Of a DNA stretch of 54,352 bases, positions 8,239 through 16,491 are shown piece after piece. The DNA is taken from contig CAINHO010000005.1 of the NCBI GenBank assembly GCA_903848935.1, forward strand, positions 1 to 54,352, in the 5' to 3' direction. A program made the position numbers and the translations under genes. The notes under the pieces are model-generated. The model saw nothing but the letters and a program-made list of their open reading frames with translations. It did not search any database and was not told where the DNA came from. This DNA comes from an uncultured Pseudomonadota bacterium. GTDB taxonomy: Bacteria > Pseudomonadota > Gammaproteobacteria > Methylococcales > Methylomonadaceae. Numbering within the stretch: position 1 is the stretch's first letter; each line of letters starts with the position of its first letter.

Positions 8239-11200
8239 TTAATTATAGAAGTCAGCTGCAGCTAAATTACTCACAACGCCAACTGTTCCGATTTGGTAAG
8301 CCCCTGTCGTCCAGTTACCTGTCGCATCGTAGTAAATAGCACCCGTGTCAGAAGCAACAGCAAAGTAAGGAATATTTGCTACAGCGGTTCCTGATGTTCC
8401 AGTTGATTGATCACCAATGCTAACGCCAGAAGTACCTAAGTTAGCCGCCGTATCGATAATCATGCTATTAGCTGTACTAGTACCTGTACCGCCTTGTGTA
8501 GGTGTAGGTGTAACTGAAGCCACACCATTAACACTACCAGTAGCTACTAAATCCGTTACATCTGTATGGGCTGTAGTAGATGTGAAGACAACTGTGGCTG
8601 TACTAAGAGTACCAGTTGTATAACCAGTTAATGTTCCAGTGATTGTAGCATTAACATTAACATTAGCTGTACCGGCTGCACCTGCTGCTAAAGATGCGAA
8701 AATACCAGCTTCTGCAGCAGCACTAACTGTACCCGTAGCGGTAACAGAGATTCCTGCAAGTGTGAATGTATCACCATTTAATAACCCACCAAATACAATA
8801 GAATCACTTTCAGTTGGAATTGCGGAAATAGCGATGGCAGCAGCAGTAGTACCAGCTGTGTAAGCCCCCGCTACTGATGAACCTAACTGAATGTGATCGA
8901 CACTATGAATGAAGTTAGTAATCGTATCTGCATCAGCAGTAGATGTGATAATGGTCGAACCCGCAGCAGCGGTGTGTAAATCAACGATTACCCCACCCGT
9001 ATGACTAGAACCCAAGTTAATGTTATCAACACCCGCACCACCAACGATAGACGCATAGTTAGCCACACCCGATTTCAAGGTGATGGTATCGCCACCAGAA
9101 CCACCGTTAATCGATGCCTCAGAACCTCCAGAAGCAGAACCCAATGCCGCTCCAATAAATGTAAATGAAGCACCATTTGTCGTAGCAGAAGCATCGTATA
9201 AATCATTCTCAGCATGGTTTGGGTCAATGGTGACAGAAGGAATGCTGGTTAAGTTGAAAGTGAGTGAATCAGCCTTAGCTGCATTACTACCAACAATTTT
9301 AGTAATACCAGATGCGTCAAAATCATTGGCAAAAACAACTGTAACCCCAGCAGCACTGTTGCCATCAGTACCGTCAGCATTTGTAAATTGCAATGTTTCA
9401 ATCCCAGATACATTTGTGAAATCGCTCGCGACGAGAGCAGCCGCACCGCTAACAAACAATGTATCAATGCCCGCACCCCCGTCGATAGTTGCAAGGACTA
9501 ATTCAGCATGAGTTGTGACAACAATTTTGTCAGTGCCTGCACCAGCAGAAATGTTGTCTGCACCACCGCTACCAATGATGGTGTCATTTAATGGGCTGCC
9601 GTAAATTGTGTCGGCACCAGCACCACCCGTAACGCTAATCGCTTTTCTACCAGCGGTAATAGTTGCTGCAGAAGTTGAACTAGCAACAATAGTTGAAGTT
9701 TCAACACCCGATGTTTGGGCTGTTGATAGTTCTGTTGTACTGGTGATAGTCGTATAGCCTTTGTTGTATAACCATGTGGTGTCAGCTTGGTTAAAGTTAG
9801 CCGCTTGGTTTTGGGTAAAACCTTTAATTTGCGATTGTGAAAGGGTCGCTAATTGTGCTGTGGTAATACCTGCAACCGCATCGGTTGTGATGTTAGGGAT
9901 TGCAGCAGTTGTAGCAGGTGTTACACCAGCACCACTACTTATAAGCGATGCGTCGTATGTTAAGCCTTTCAACGCCGCAGGTGCGATTGTGCCAAGGGAG
10001 TCGGCGGTTAAGCCCGAAATGTTGTCTAAACCTGCGCCCACAGCAGTGAGGGAATTCAACGTCACAACTTGTGCTTTTGTGAATGCAGCGGTTTGCGTTG
10101 GCGTTAATACACCGATGTCATCAGAAGCAAAAGCGGCAATTTTTAAACCTGGAATTGCTTTTGCGGTGATGGAAGGAATCGTATCGGTGGTTAAAGCGGT
10201 TGCATTTGCTGCTGTAATTTTAGCCAATTGTGCTGAAGATAGCGCGGCTGCTTGGTCTGACGTAATAGCTTGAATTTGTAGACTACCTGCAGCACTCGAT
10301 AACCCGTTCATTGCAAGGGGTGTGAATGCAGCAAATGAGGCAGGTGTAATCGCGGCAATGGCATCAGAAGTTAAGTGAGAAATTTGTAGTGAGGTAATGC
10401 CTGCCACTTTGTCAGCGGTGAACGCAGCCGCTTGATCTACAGTAATTGCCGCCAGTTGACCAGTAGACAAATAACCGAATTGTGCTTTGGTTAAAGAAGC
10501 CAATTGCACGTCGCTTAAATCGTTTGCCAAATTTAAACCCGAGATATTTGCTCTCGTTAAACCTGCCAACGCCGCATTTGATAACGCTTGGGTAATCCCA
10601 CCCGTTACATCTAATGTGTGGAGTGCGGTAATTTGAGTGGCATTCAATGCTTTAACATCTGCAGACGTAATCGCTGCTGCTTCTTTATCGATTGCCGTAA
10701 TTTGTGACACTTGAGTTGCAGTCAATGACGCAAACATTTTAGAAGGAATAGCCGCCACAAATTTAGGATCTAAATTTTGGAGCGCACTGTTTGCCACAGT
10801 TGCACCAGCAGTTGTAAGACCAAAGTTTGTAAATACTTTAAACGCGGGGGCTTGTACCGCTGTTAAACCTGATGCTTCATCACCTGTTAATGCTTGAACT
10901 TGTGGTGCCGACAATGAGTTAATTTGCGCTGTTGTTACGGCAGTAATTTGTGCAGGTGTTAAATTCGTAAAATTAGAACCCGAACCTAAATAAACCATTT
11001 TCATGGCTGGAATAACTTTAGGACTCAACGCGGCAATTTCATCACTGCTGGCGGCGGTTAATTGAGATGCTGTCAATTGACCGACTTGGGTAGCGGTAAA
11101 TGCCGCAAATTGGTCTGCTGACAAACCTGCCATGTTTGACAAACCTGAGATTGGCAAACCTGGAATGATTTTTACAGGAATCCCTGATAAGGCATCAGAT

Positions 11201-11373
11201 GATAGGTTTTTTACTTTGGTGCCAATTGCTGCAAGTCCTGCACTTGTTAAGTTTGCAGTTTCAGTGCTGGTCAAATTACCTACTTGGGTAGAGTTAAATG
11301 AACCTGCATATTTGTTTAAATCTGCGACGCTTAAACTTGTAACGTCTGTTGTTGCTGTAAATGTTATAGCCAT
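8239..11373 (-). CDS. Large secreted octapeptide-repeat / RTX protein, likely type I secreted adhesin or S-layer-type protein
   Basis: 1044 residues, rich in Ala, Thr, Ser and Gly, with no cysteine seen. GAGGA lies 7 nt before the ATG. Residues about 10-560 are a long array of degenerate octapeptides of the form (L/I/F)(T/S)xxQ(V/I/L)xA, for example LTPAQITA, VTTAQINS, LSAPQVQA. RTX calcium-binding nonapeptides follow near 578-612 (GGAGADTIYG, GSGGADNISAG) and again near 750-790 (INGGSGGDTITL, IVGGAGVDNINL). The extreme C-terminus (AIYYDATGNWTTGAYQIG ... LAAADFYN) resembles the ends of type I secretion substrates. There is no Sec signal peptide. Export through a type I system encoded elsewhere is inferred, as is an adhesive or cell-surface role. 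It is monocistronic with its own terminator. Confidence 0.75.
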   Translation of the reverse strand: MAITFTATTDVTSLSVADLNKYAGSFNSTQVGNLTSTETANLTSAGLAAIGTKVKNLSSDALSGIPVKIIPGLPISGLSNMAGLSADQFAAFTATQVGQLTASQLTAASSDEIAALSPKVIPAMKMVYLGSGSNFTNLTPAQITAVTTAQINSLSAPQVQALTGDEASGLTAVQAPAFKVFTNFGLTTAGATVANSALQNLDPKFVAAIPSKMFASLTATQVSQITAIDKEAAAITSADVKALNATQITALHTLDVTGGITQALSNAALAGLTRANISGLNLANDLSDVQLASLTKAQFGYLSTGQLAAITVDQAAAFTADKVAGITSLQISHLTSDAIAAITPASFAAFTPLAMNGLSSAAGSLQIQAITSDQAAALSSAQLAKITAANATALTTDTIPSITAKAIPGLKIAAFASDDIGVLTPTQTAAFTKAQVVTLNSLTAVGAGLDNISGLTADSLGTIAPAALKGLTYDASLISSGAGVTPATTAAIPNITTDAVAGITTAQLATLSQSQIKGFTQNQAANFNQADTTWLYNKGYTTITSTTELSTAQTSGVETSTIVASSTSAATITAGRKAISVTGGAGADTIYGSPLNDTIIGSGGADNISAGAGTDKIVVTTHAELVLATIDGGAGIDTLFVSGAAALVASDFTNVSGIETLQFTNADGTDGNSAAGVTVVFANDFDASGITKIVGSNAAKADSLTFNLTSIPSVTIDPNHAENDLYDASATTNGASFTFIGAALGSASGGSEASINGGSGGDTITLKSGVANYASIVGGAGVDNINLGSSHTGGVIVDLHTAAAGSTIITSTADADTITNFIHSVDHIQLGSSVAGAYTAGTTAAAIAISAIPTESDSIVFGGLLNGDTFTLAGISVTATGTVSAAAEAGIFASLAAGAAGTANVNVNATITGTLTGYTTGTLSTATVVFTSTTAHTDVTDLVATGSVNGVASVTPTPTQGGTGTSTANSMIIDTAANLGTSGVSIGDQSTGTSGTAVANIPYFAVASDTGAIYYDATGNWTTGAYQIGTVGVVSNLAAADFYN

Positions 11374-11550
11374 TTTTGCATCCTCGGATATAGAAAGAAA
11401 AAATTAAATTGGTTCATACCAATTTTAACATGACGCTTATCGTGCAAGCCTAAAATTGAAGTGCAAGTAAGTCCATGCTCGAGTTATCGACACGTCAAAT
11501 TAAAACTTTAAATAAACTTTAAAAAAATTTTATTTTTGTGTCGAATTTTT

Positions 11551-11883
11551 TTAAGCCACGACAGCGTGACTAAGTGTTTCACTTGCCCATTGATTAAGAC
11601 TTTTCCCTAAAGCCCGTGCTTTGATTTGAGCCGCCGCATGAATATCGGGCGACAGTTTTAACAATAATTTGCCATTGACAGTTTTATCGGGTGATTTGCC
11701 AATCGCCGCACACGCTTCTAAATAATCATCGACCGCTTCTTCAAATGCCTCGCGCAGATCGTTCACATTATCGGCATGAAAAGCAATAACATCGTTAATG
11801 CCTAATAATCGACCGACGAGAATGTTGTCGCGGTCGTCAAAATCAATTCGGGCGGTATAGCCTTTAAAGGTAAGGGTGTTCAT
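11551..11883 (-). CDS. hicB: HicB-family antitoxin
   Basis: 110 residues. The N-terminal partial RNase-H-like fold of HicB is visible (YTARIDFDDRDNILVGRLLGI ... DLREAFEEAVDDYLEAC). A C-terminal ribbon-helix-helix segment follows (LLLKLSPDIHAAAQIKARALGKSLNQWASETL) and would bind the promoter. It neutralises HicA, with which it overlaps by 4 nt (ATGA at 11880-11883). Here hicA precedes hicB, as in E. coli. Confidence 0.9.
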   Translation of the reverse strand: MNTLTFKGYTARIDFDDRDNILVGRLLGINDVIAFHADNVNDLREAFEEAVDDYLEACAAIGKSPDKTVNGKLLLKLSPDIHAAAQIKARALGKSLNQWASETLSHAVVA

Positions 11884-12134
11884 GGTTTTACTCCAATAGC
11901 AGTTAAAAAATCACGGGCTTGTTCGACTTGATACGATTTGGCTTCTTTAGCGGGATGTGGACGATGAAAGGCAGTAATTCTGCCATTAAATTCAAATCGC
12001 ATTCGCGAGCCACGCCCTTCAATCACATGACATCCCAATGAAATCAGCAAAGATTCAATCCGTGACCATTCAAGTGTCGCCATTGTTGGCTTGGTGAAAA
12101 TAGCGTGCAATGTTTTTGTATGTTTTGAGTTCAT
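11880..12134 (-). CDS. hicA: HicA-family mRNA interferase toxin
   Basis: 84 residues with the dsRBD-like HicA fold: WSRIESLLISLGCHVIEGRGSR, then IVAFHRPHP-like RITAFHRPHP, which carries the catalytic His of the family, and a C-terminal helix (QVEQARDFLTAIGV). Members cleave mRNA when free of HicB. A shorter start at codon 18 (MATLEWSRIE) is possible, since neither ATG has a strong Shine-Dalgarno sequence. Cotranscribed and translationally coupled with hicB. Confidence 0.88.
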   Translation of the reverse strand: MNSKHTKTLHAIFTKPTMATLEWSRIESLLISLGCHVIEGRGSRMRFEFNGRITAFHRPHPAKEAKSYQVEQARDFLTAIGVKP

Positions 12135-12188
12135 GCGAAATAGTATGTTTTTCTTTTTTTAAAAGGAGAGCAAAGCGAGGAGTCTGTT

Positions 12189-13046
12189 TTAAAGCCTACC
12201 CGTTTTCGTCATCTTTTCAATCAAACCTAATTTTTCAAAATCCGATTTGTAGATTGAACCTTCGCCGTCGATGAAAATAAACCCGTTGGCGTTTAATTCG
12301 GCTGTAATTTTATCGCGGTGTTTAGCAAAGAGTCGGCGAATTTTATCGTCGCGCGAAATAACGTTTGGCGCGGACATTGTCTCAACGTGCGTGGTGTCTA
12401 ATTTGCCGACAATGGCTTTGTTGATGAGAGCATTCAAATACGCGAGCGGGGATTTGATTCCGCCTTTGGTTAATGCAGCTTTCAGCATTATCAAAACGAT
12501 TTGTTGAGTAAGGGTAGGGATTTTGGAAAGGGATTTTTGAGCAATAATTTTTTGTTGTGGGTTAAATTCAGCGATGTCGATTTCGACAAATTCCACTCTA
12601 CCGTTTGTTGTCTTTTGAATTTTTGTTAAAGAATGTTCAATTTTTTCTAAAGATTTTTCAGTATTTGTTAATACGGGGCAGGTTTTGCCGTGTGATTTTG
12701 TAACGTTGGACTTTTTGCCGTGTGGTGATTTTGCAGGGATTTGAGCGGCATCTGGCACACAAATAAACCAATCTGTGAATCCCGAACTTTTACGGATAAA
12801 ACGGGCAAAACCTAAATCTTGTAGTTTTCGGAGAGCTTTATAAACGGTGCGTTCGCAAACGTTAATGGCGGTGGCAATATCACCGGCGCGTAATTTCCAC
12901 GTTGCGGGTTTGGTGAGTAGGTAATTTAAAATTGCGCTGTCGCGGGGTTTTAAACCATTAAAATTACGATTGAAGTCAAAAAGGAAGTTGGGGAGAACGG
13001 TGAAGTTTTCGGTGCAAGTTGGACGCACGATGTTTGCGATAGTCAT
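12189..13046 (-). CDS. Winged-helix replication-initiator-like protein (phage O / plasmid type)
   Basis: 285 residues from ATG at 13046. The longer frame starts inside non-conserved DNA, while CGGA lies about 9 nt before this ATG. Residues about 30-95 form a winged-helix DNA-binding domain (LKPRDSAILNYLLTKPATWKLRAGDIATAINVCERTVYKALRKL, where the recognition helix is ERTVYKALRKLQDLGF). A basic linker and a helical C-terminal domain follow (IKSPLAYLNALINKAI). Helix-turn-helix proteins of this build occur as phage or plasmid replication proteins. No catalytic motif is seen, so a regulatory role is also possible. A short sequence resembling its last codons recurs at 14243-14302. Confidence 0.55.
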   Translation of the reverse strand: MTIANIVRPTCTENFTVLPNFLFDFNRNFNGLKPRDSAILNYLLTKPATWKLRAGDIATAINVCERTVYKALRKLQDLGFARFIRKSSGFTDWFICVPDAAQIPAKSPHGKKSNVTKSHGKTCPVLTNTEKSLEKIEHSLTKIQKTTNGRVEFVEIDIAEFNPQQKIIAQKSLSKIPTLTQQIVLIMLKAALTKGGIKSPLAYLNALINKAIVGKLDTTHVETMSAPNVISRDDKIRRLFAKHRDKITAELNANGFIFIDGEGSIYKSDFEKLGLIEKMTKTGRL

Positions 13047-13345
13047 AATAATTTTCCGTGTTAAATTGAGATATAAGCACCAATCAACACGCTGCGAAAC
13101 GTGGGTGACCGGACTGAGTAAGGGGTTCGCAGAGCGGGAACACGAAAATAAAAAAACCGCCAAGCCTTTCGGCTTCCCCTAAACTCAGTTCGTCATAATA
13201 ACTTGAATTTAGATTTTTTATTTTCATGTATTCGAGCTGCGAAACCCGTTTTTGCTATGTTAGCAAGGTTGAAAAGAATAGTGTTTAAACCCGAAAAGGT
13301 CAATTGTTAAAACAAATTTCGCTTCATTTTTGACGTGGGCAGAAA
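13047..13345. other. Non-coding gap upstream of the winged-helix gene
   Basis: About 300 bases without a supportable gene. GCTGCGAAAC occurs twice (about 13091 and 13239), and there is a short stem AAGCC/GGCTT near 13158-13170. I see no clear iteron set or promoter. Confidence 0.4.
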
Positions 13346-14212
13346 TCAGTTAAGCGCTGCAACGTCTTGTTCTGTTAAGCCGGTTGAAAGAGCGATGATT
13401 GAAATATCGATGCCTTGAGCTTTCAGGATTTTTGCCATTTCAATCTTGCCTTCGAGTCTACCTTCAATTCGACCTTCGAGCTTTCCTTCGGCTTTACCTT
13501 CTACAAATGCGGTATCAAATGAGGCTTCGGCTTCATTGAAAGCTAAAAGACTTTTGAGATAATCGTCGTATTGTTCGCTGTTGAAATGAGATACTTCGGC
13601 GATTTCAAAGCCTTTTTGAAAAATTGGCTCATTCAAAATAGCGGGAATGTGATCAAAGTTTTCCAGGTTTTTCAGAAAATAAATCCACTTATCGAAATGG
13701 GTTTCGAGTTCGTGTTCTTGCTTGGTAAACAGCGGCATTTGCAAAAACTTGAAATGCAGCTTGTCATAAAATACGTCGCCATCTTGGTCTTTCAAACACA
13801 CGTCGCGCCGAAATTTATGGTCGCCATTGTCGTCGCCTCGAAAATTCAAAAGGGCAATGAAATAAACGGGTACCAAGCGAAAATTCCAACTGCCGCGTTT
13901 GCCTTGATCACGAATGGGGAAGGTCGAATAAAACAGCGAGCGATCTTTAAAAAACTGCATTTTCGATTTTTGCATTTCGACGTTAAAACGTTCGCCGGTG
14001 GCACTTTGACAGTAAATATCGAACACCGATTTACGGTCATCACTCGTGTCCGCCATCCTTTCGGGATTTTTGAATGTCAATTCAGCGATTTGATGCTGTG
14101 GCGGCAAGAGTTGATTTAAAAAATCCATCAACAAATCTTTGCTGGCTTCTTCGCCAAAGAGTTTTTTAAAACCAAAATCGCTGTAAGGGTTGAAGTATTT
14201 GCTAATCATCAT
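13346..14212 (-). CDS. Rpn-family recombination-promoting nuclease / putative transposase (PD-(D/E)XK)
   Basis: 288 residues with the opening typical of this family (YFNPYSDFGFKKLFGEEASKDLLMDFLNQLL). The nuclease core has Asp65 in SVFDIYC and Glu79 in VEMQ, matching the D...ExQ/K active site of PD-(D/E)XK enzymes. The tail contains a short repeated basic/acidic helix (GKAEGKLEGRIEGRLEGK), a common feature of these proteins. E. coli RpnA-type members promote RecA-independent recombination and cut DNA. Flanking gene debris at 14.24-14.68 kb fits a recombinogenic site. The gene appears intact. Confidence 0.85.
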   Translation of the reverse strand: MMISKYFNPYSDFGFKKLFGEEASKDLLMDFLNQLLPPQHQIAELTFKNPERMADTSDDRKSVFDIYCQSATGERFNVEMQKSKMQFFKDRSLFYSTFPIRDQGKRGSWNFRLVPVYFIALLNFRGDDNGDHKFRRDVCLKDQDGDVFYDKLHFKFLQMPLFTKQEHELETHFDKWIYFLKNLENFDHIPAILNEPIFQKGFEIAEVSHFNSEQYDDYLKSLLAFNEAEASFDTAFVEGKAEGKLEGRIEGRLEGKIEMAKILKAQGIDISIIALSTGLTEQDVAALN

Positions 14213-14242
14213 GAGATTGCCTCGTTTGTGAAAGGGGAATGA

Positions 14243-14302
14243 TTATTTTAACGGTTTGATCGTTTTCGTCATCTTTTCAATCACACCGAGTTTTTCAAAC
14301 AT
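14243..14302 (-). pseudogene. Remnant resembling the 3' end of the winged-helix gene
   Basis: The minus strand reads FEKLGVIEKMTKT followed by a short tail and a stop, very close to FEKLGLIEKMTKT at the end of the 12189-13046 protein. Nothing upstream in this frame extends the match, so it looks like a leftover 3' tail of a second, lost paralogue. The Rpn-family gene now sits immediately downstream. Confidence 0.6.
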
Positions 14303-14307
14303 ATCGA

Positions 14308-14574
14308 TTGTTGTCTTTTGATTTTTTGGTGAATTCTTTCAAAGCATCGGGAAAAGGTTGGCAAACACGCATAAATTCTGCGTTTAAAGAATGGTTACAT
14401 GAACATCCGGATTTAAGTATCCGGATTGAAGAGGGAATTTCAAAAACTTGCCCGAAGCTCTACGAACCGCATTACTTGAGGAATTTTAAAATTTATTTTC
14501 AAAACATACCCCCAAAAGTATCTCCAACGAAGCAATGCTGCCCCTCTTTTTCTAAAAATCACTGCAACACATGA
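14308..14574 (+). pseudogene. BrnA-like antitoxin fragment
   Basis: Within this stretch the residues SFKASGKGWQTRINSAFKEW are the conserved C-terminal half of BrnA/DUF4415 antitoxins, whose families read roughly FKATGKGWQTRINxALxEW. The N-terminal half and the usual start are missing, and no BrnT toxin gene is nearby. The reading after DLSIRIEEG no longer resembles the family. Read as a decayed remnant. Confidence 0.5.
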
Positions 14575-14684
14575 CAACAAACGATGTGTCAGCGAAACAT
14601 TATGACCGTTGGGATTATATGCCTGAAAAACGCGAGGCGTTGTTGAAGTGGGAGGCGTGTTTGGAAGATTTTAATGGACTTTGA
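14571..14684 (+). pseudogene. Tyrosine-integrase-like C-terminal remnant
   Basis: The 37 residues from ATG at 14571 include VSAKHYDRWDYMPEKREALL followed by KWEACL. This is strongly reminiscent of the extreme C-terminus of P4-type tyrosine integrases (xHYDRxDYxxEKRxALxxW), which follows the catalytic tyrosine region. No catalytic domain precedes it. If correct, it marks the site of a lost or truncated integrative element beside the defence operon. Confidence 0.45.
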
Positions 14685-14701
14685 ATTCACATGAAAATAA
14701 A

Positions 14702-14721
14702 AAACCCGCCGTAGCGGGTTT
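14702..14721 (-). terminator. Terminator of the defence operon
   Basis: The compact stem AAACCCGC/GCGGGTTT with a 4-nt loop is followed on the minus strand by a T-run. It lies 28 nt after the DUF3037 stop codon and would end the hsd-maz-hip transcript. Confidence 0.88.
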
Positions 14722-14748
14722 AATTCAGATTAGGTGATAATTCATAAC

Positions 14749-15579
14749 CTAGTGAAGAGAAGGCATCAATGTCCCTGCAAGTTCAGTCATCAAACTAAAA
14801 TAAGCTAATTTTTGCTCTTTACATTCAAGATTAAACTGCTTATCGCTGTAACCCTCAGCAACTTTTAGATGTTGAGAAATAGTATTTTCCCTTACTGCGC
14901 TTGCTGAATACACAAAATAGCAAGCCACTGGTTCTGTTAAAATCATCTTACTTTGCATAAAAGTCAGCATTTTAAAAGACGTTTCTTTCAGCTTACTCTG
15001 CACATCGTTCACATTAAAATCGACAACTTCTGTTACATGAAATATCCCATTTTTTAGTAAAAAGTCAGCGTGTAATCCCATGTCCTCATTGATTGGGTAA
15101 TTGGGTACAACTTTATGCTTGCTAAGTTCTGACACGTCTTTTGCCAATATATCTAGTGCCGCGAATTTATGTTTCAATTCTGTAGTCAATCTAGGAATTT
15201 TTTCTTCATGCGCTCGCACATGAATCGGCTTAACAAGCTCATTAAAGAGCCGAGATACTTTTGCTTCATATTGATGTAAATCATCGATTAAAAATTTACC
15301 CATACCAGACAAGGAAATAATGCCATGTGCAATATCAGATAAAAAATTATATTTTTCTTCTGGTGTATGCACTGTTGATGATAATTCTCTTATTGCATCT
15401 TTGAAATCAAATAAATACTCTTGCGTTAACTGCCCGCCGAACATACGCATTTTTGATGGATTTTCAAGAATTCTAACGTCTACGTCATTTTTTTTAAAAA
15501 CAATCAAACCCACATTGATAGTTTCCCCTCTTTTATAATCAGGGGTATAGCGTATTATCGCGTAATTAAACCAATTCAT
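14749..15579 (-). CDS. DUF3037 domain protein
   Basis: 276 residues. The N-terminus (NWFNYAIIRYTPDYKRGETINVGLIVF) is the DUF3037 signature. The remainder is mixed alpha/beta without recognised catalytic residues. Its ATG overlaps the end of the HipA-like kinase gene by 14 nt, so the two are translationally coupled. DUF3037 genes are often found next to such HipA-like ORFs, which suggests a functional pair, but I know of no firm function. Last gene before the 14702-14721 terminator. Confidence 0.75.
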   Translation of the reverse strand: MNWFNYAIIRYTPDYKRGETINVGLIVFKKNDVDVRILENPSKMRMFGGQLTQEYLFDFKDAIRELSSTVHTPEEKYNFLSDIAHGIISLSGMGKFLIDDLHQYEAKVSRLFNELVKPIHVRAHEEKIPRLTTELKHKFAALDILAKDVSELSKHKVVPNYPINEDMGLHADFLLKNGIFHVTEVVDFNVNDVQSKLKETSFKMLTFMQSKMILTEPVACYFVYSASAVRENTISQHLKVAEGYSDKQFNLECKEQKLAYFSLMTELAGTLMPSLH

Positions 15580-16420
15580 GGCGTTTTATCTCTTGTCTTA
15601 ATTTTTCTAATCTAATCAAAAACTCTTCAGAACCCCACCACTGAATTAACTCGTGTCTATGCGACAATTTCAGCCATTGCTCTGGAATCCCATCAACGAT
15701 GGTTTTTATTTCTGCACTATTTACTTTTGCTATGTCCGCTAGCATCTTTAACGATTCTTGAGTTTTAATCATTATTTTTGAGTGCGTGATTGCAGCAAAA
15801 TTGACCTGAGTATTACAGACTAAATCCAAAACATCCAATCCACCTAGTCCATATCCCCACCAAGATAAGCCAAAATCAAAGGCGATTATGGTCTTGTTGT
15901 TACTGTAACCAGACGTTCTGAAAAGATAATTTCCTAAGTGTCTGTCGGTATTATTAACAAATAAATCAAATGCAAAAATTTTGCTTAATTGCTCGCCCAA
16001 ATTTTTTACACCAACGTTTCCATCAAAAAATTTGATTCGTTGTAGTACATCATCTAATTCTGATTCGCCATGCCATACAGATCCGAAGGCTAATTCATCG
16101 CCTTCTAGCTTAACCACACTCCATTCTGGAGTAGTAATATTCAGTAACCTAGCCAACTCATAACAAAAAAACTCAGTAGCTGGAATTGTTCCAGTCTTAT
16201 CATCAGAAATCCTTTTTATTGCGTAATCTTTTCCATCCCGCCCACTTCCTATGAACCTCAAGTGTTTAGTTCCTAACGGACTTGGATGTAACTCCACTAT
16301 ATCGACAGGATACATATTTTTTTGATATGGAACTATTTCAGTCGTCATAACAGCCATTTTCTCTAAGCCAGAAATTTCACGACTGCGCTTTGCCTTACCC
16401 GTGTTATCGTCTACATTCAT
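15566..16420 (-). CDS. HipA-like serine/threonine kinase
   Basis: 284 residues from ATG at 16420, 7 nt behind AGGGTGA. Kinase landmarks are visible: AIKR with Lys69 for ATP binding, the catalytic loop NNTDRHLGN with Asp159 and Asn164, and a metal-binding DFG at 182-184 (AFDFGLSWW). These match the HipA/PI4K-like fold. Unlike canonical HipA there is no HipB DNA-binding partner; the partner is instead the DUF3037 gene, which overlaps it. It follows hsdR by 71 nt on the same strand. Substrate unknown; a toxin-like or stress-signalling role is inferred from family and context. Confidence 0.75.
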   Translation of the reverse strand: MNVDDNTGKAKRSREISGLEKMAVMTTEIVPYQKNMYPVDIVELHPSPLGTKHLRFIGSGRDGKDYAIKRISDDKTGTIPATEFFCYELARLLNITTPEWSVVKLEGDELAFGSVWHGESELDDVLQRIKFFDGNVGVKNLGEQLSKIFAFDLFVNNTDRHLGNYLFRTSGYSNNKTIIAFDFGLSWWGYGLGGLDVLDLVCNTQVNFAAITHSKIMIKTQESLKMLADIAKVNSAEIKTIVDGIPEQWLKLSHRHELIQWWGSEEFLIRLEKLRQEIKRHELV

Positions 16421-16491
16421 CAAACATTCACCCTAAATTTTAGTTATCAAAATACCACAAGGTAATTCAATCAGCTCCTTCTTTGGATCAC

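Noticed and set aside
9080..10273. Long plus-strand ORFs (9080-9511 and 9761-10273)
   Set aside because: They are antisense shadows of the repetitive, GC-biased RTX/octapeptide gene, with low-complexity Ala/Val translations and no ribosome-binding sites.
13571..14119. Plus-strand ORF of 182 codons opposite the Rpn nuclease
   Set aside because: It overlaps a gene with clear family motifs, and its own translation shows no recognisable domain.
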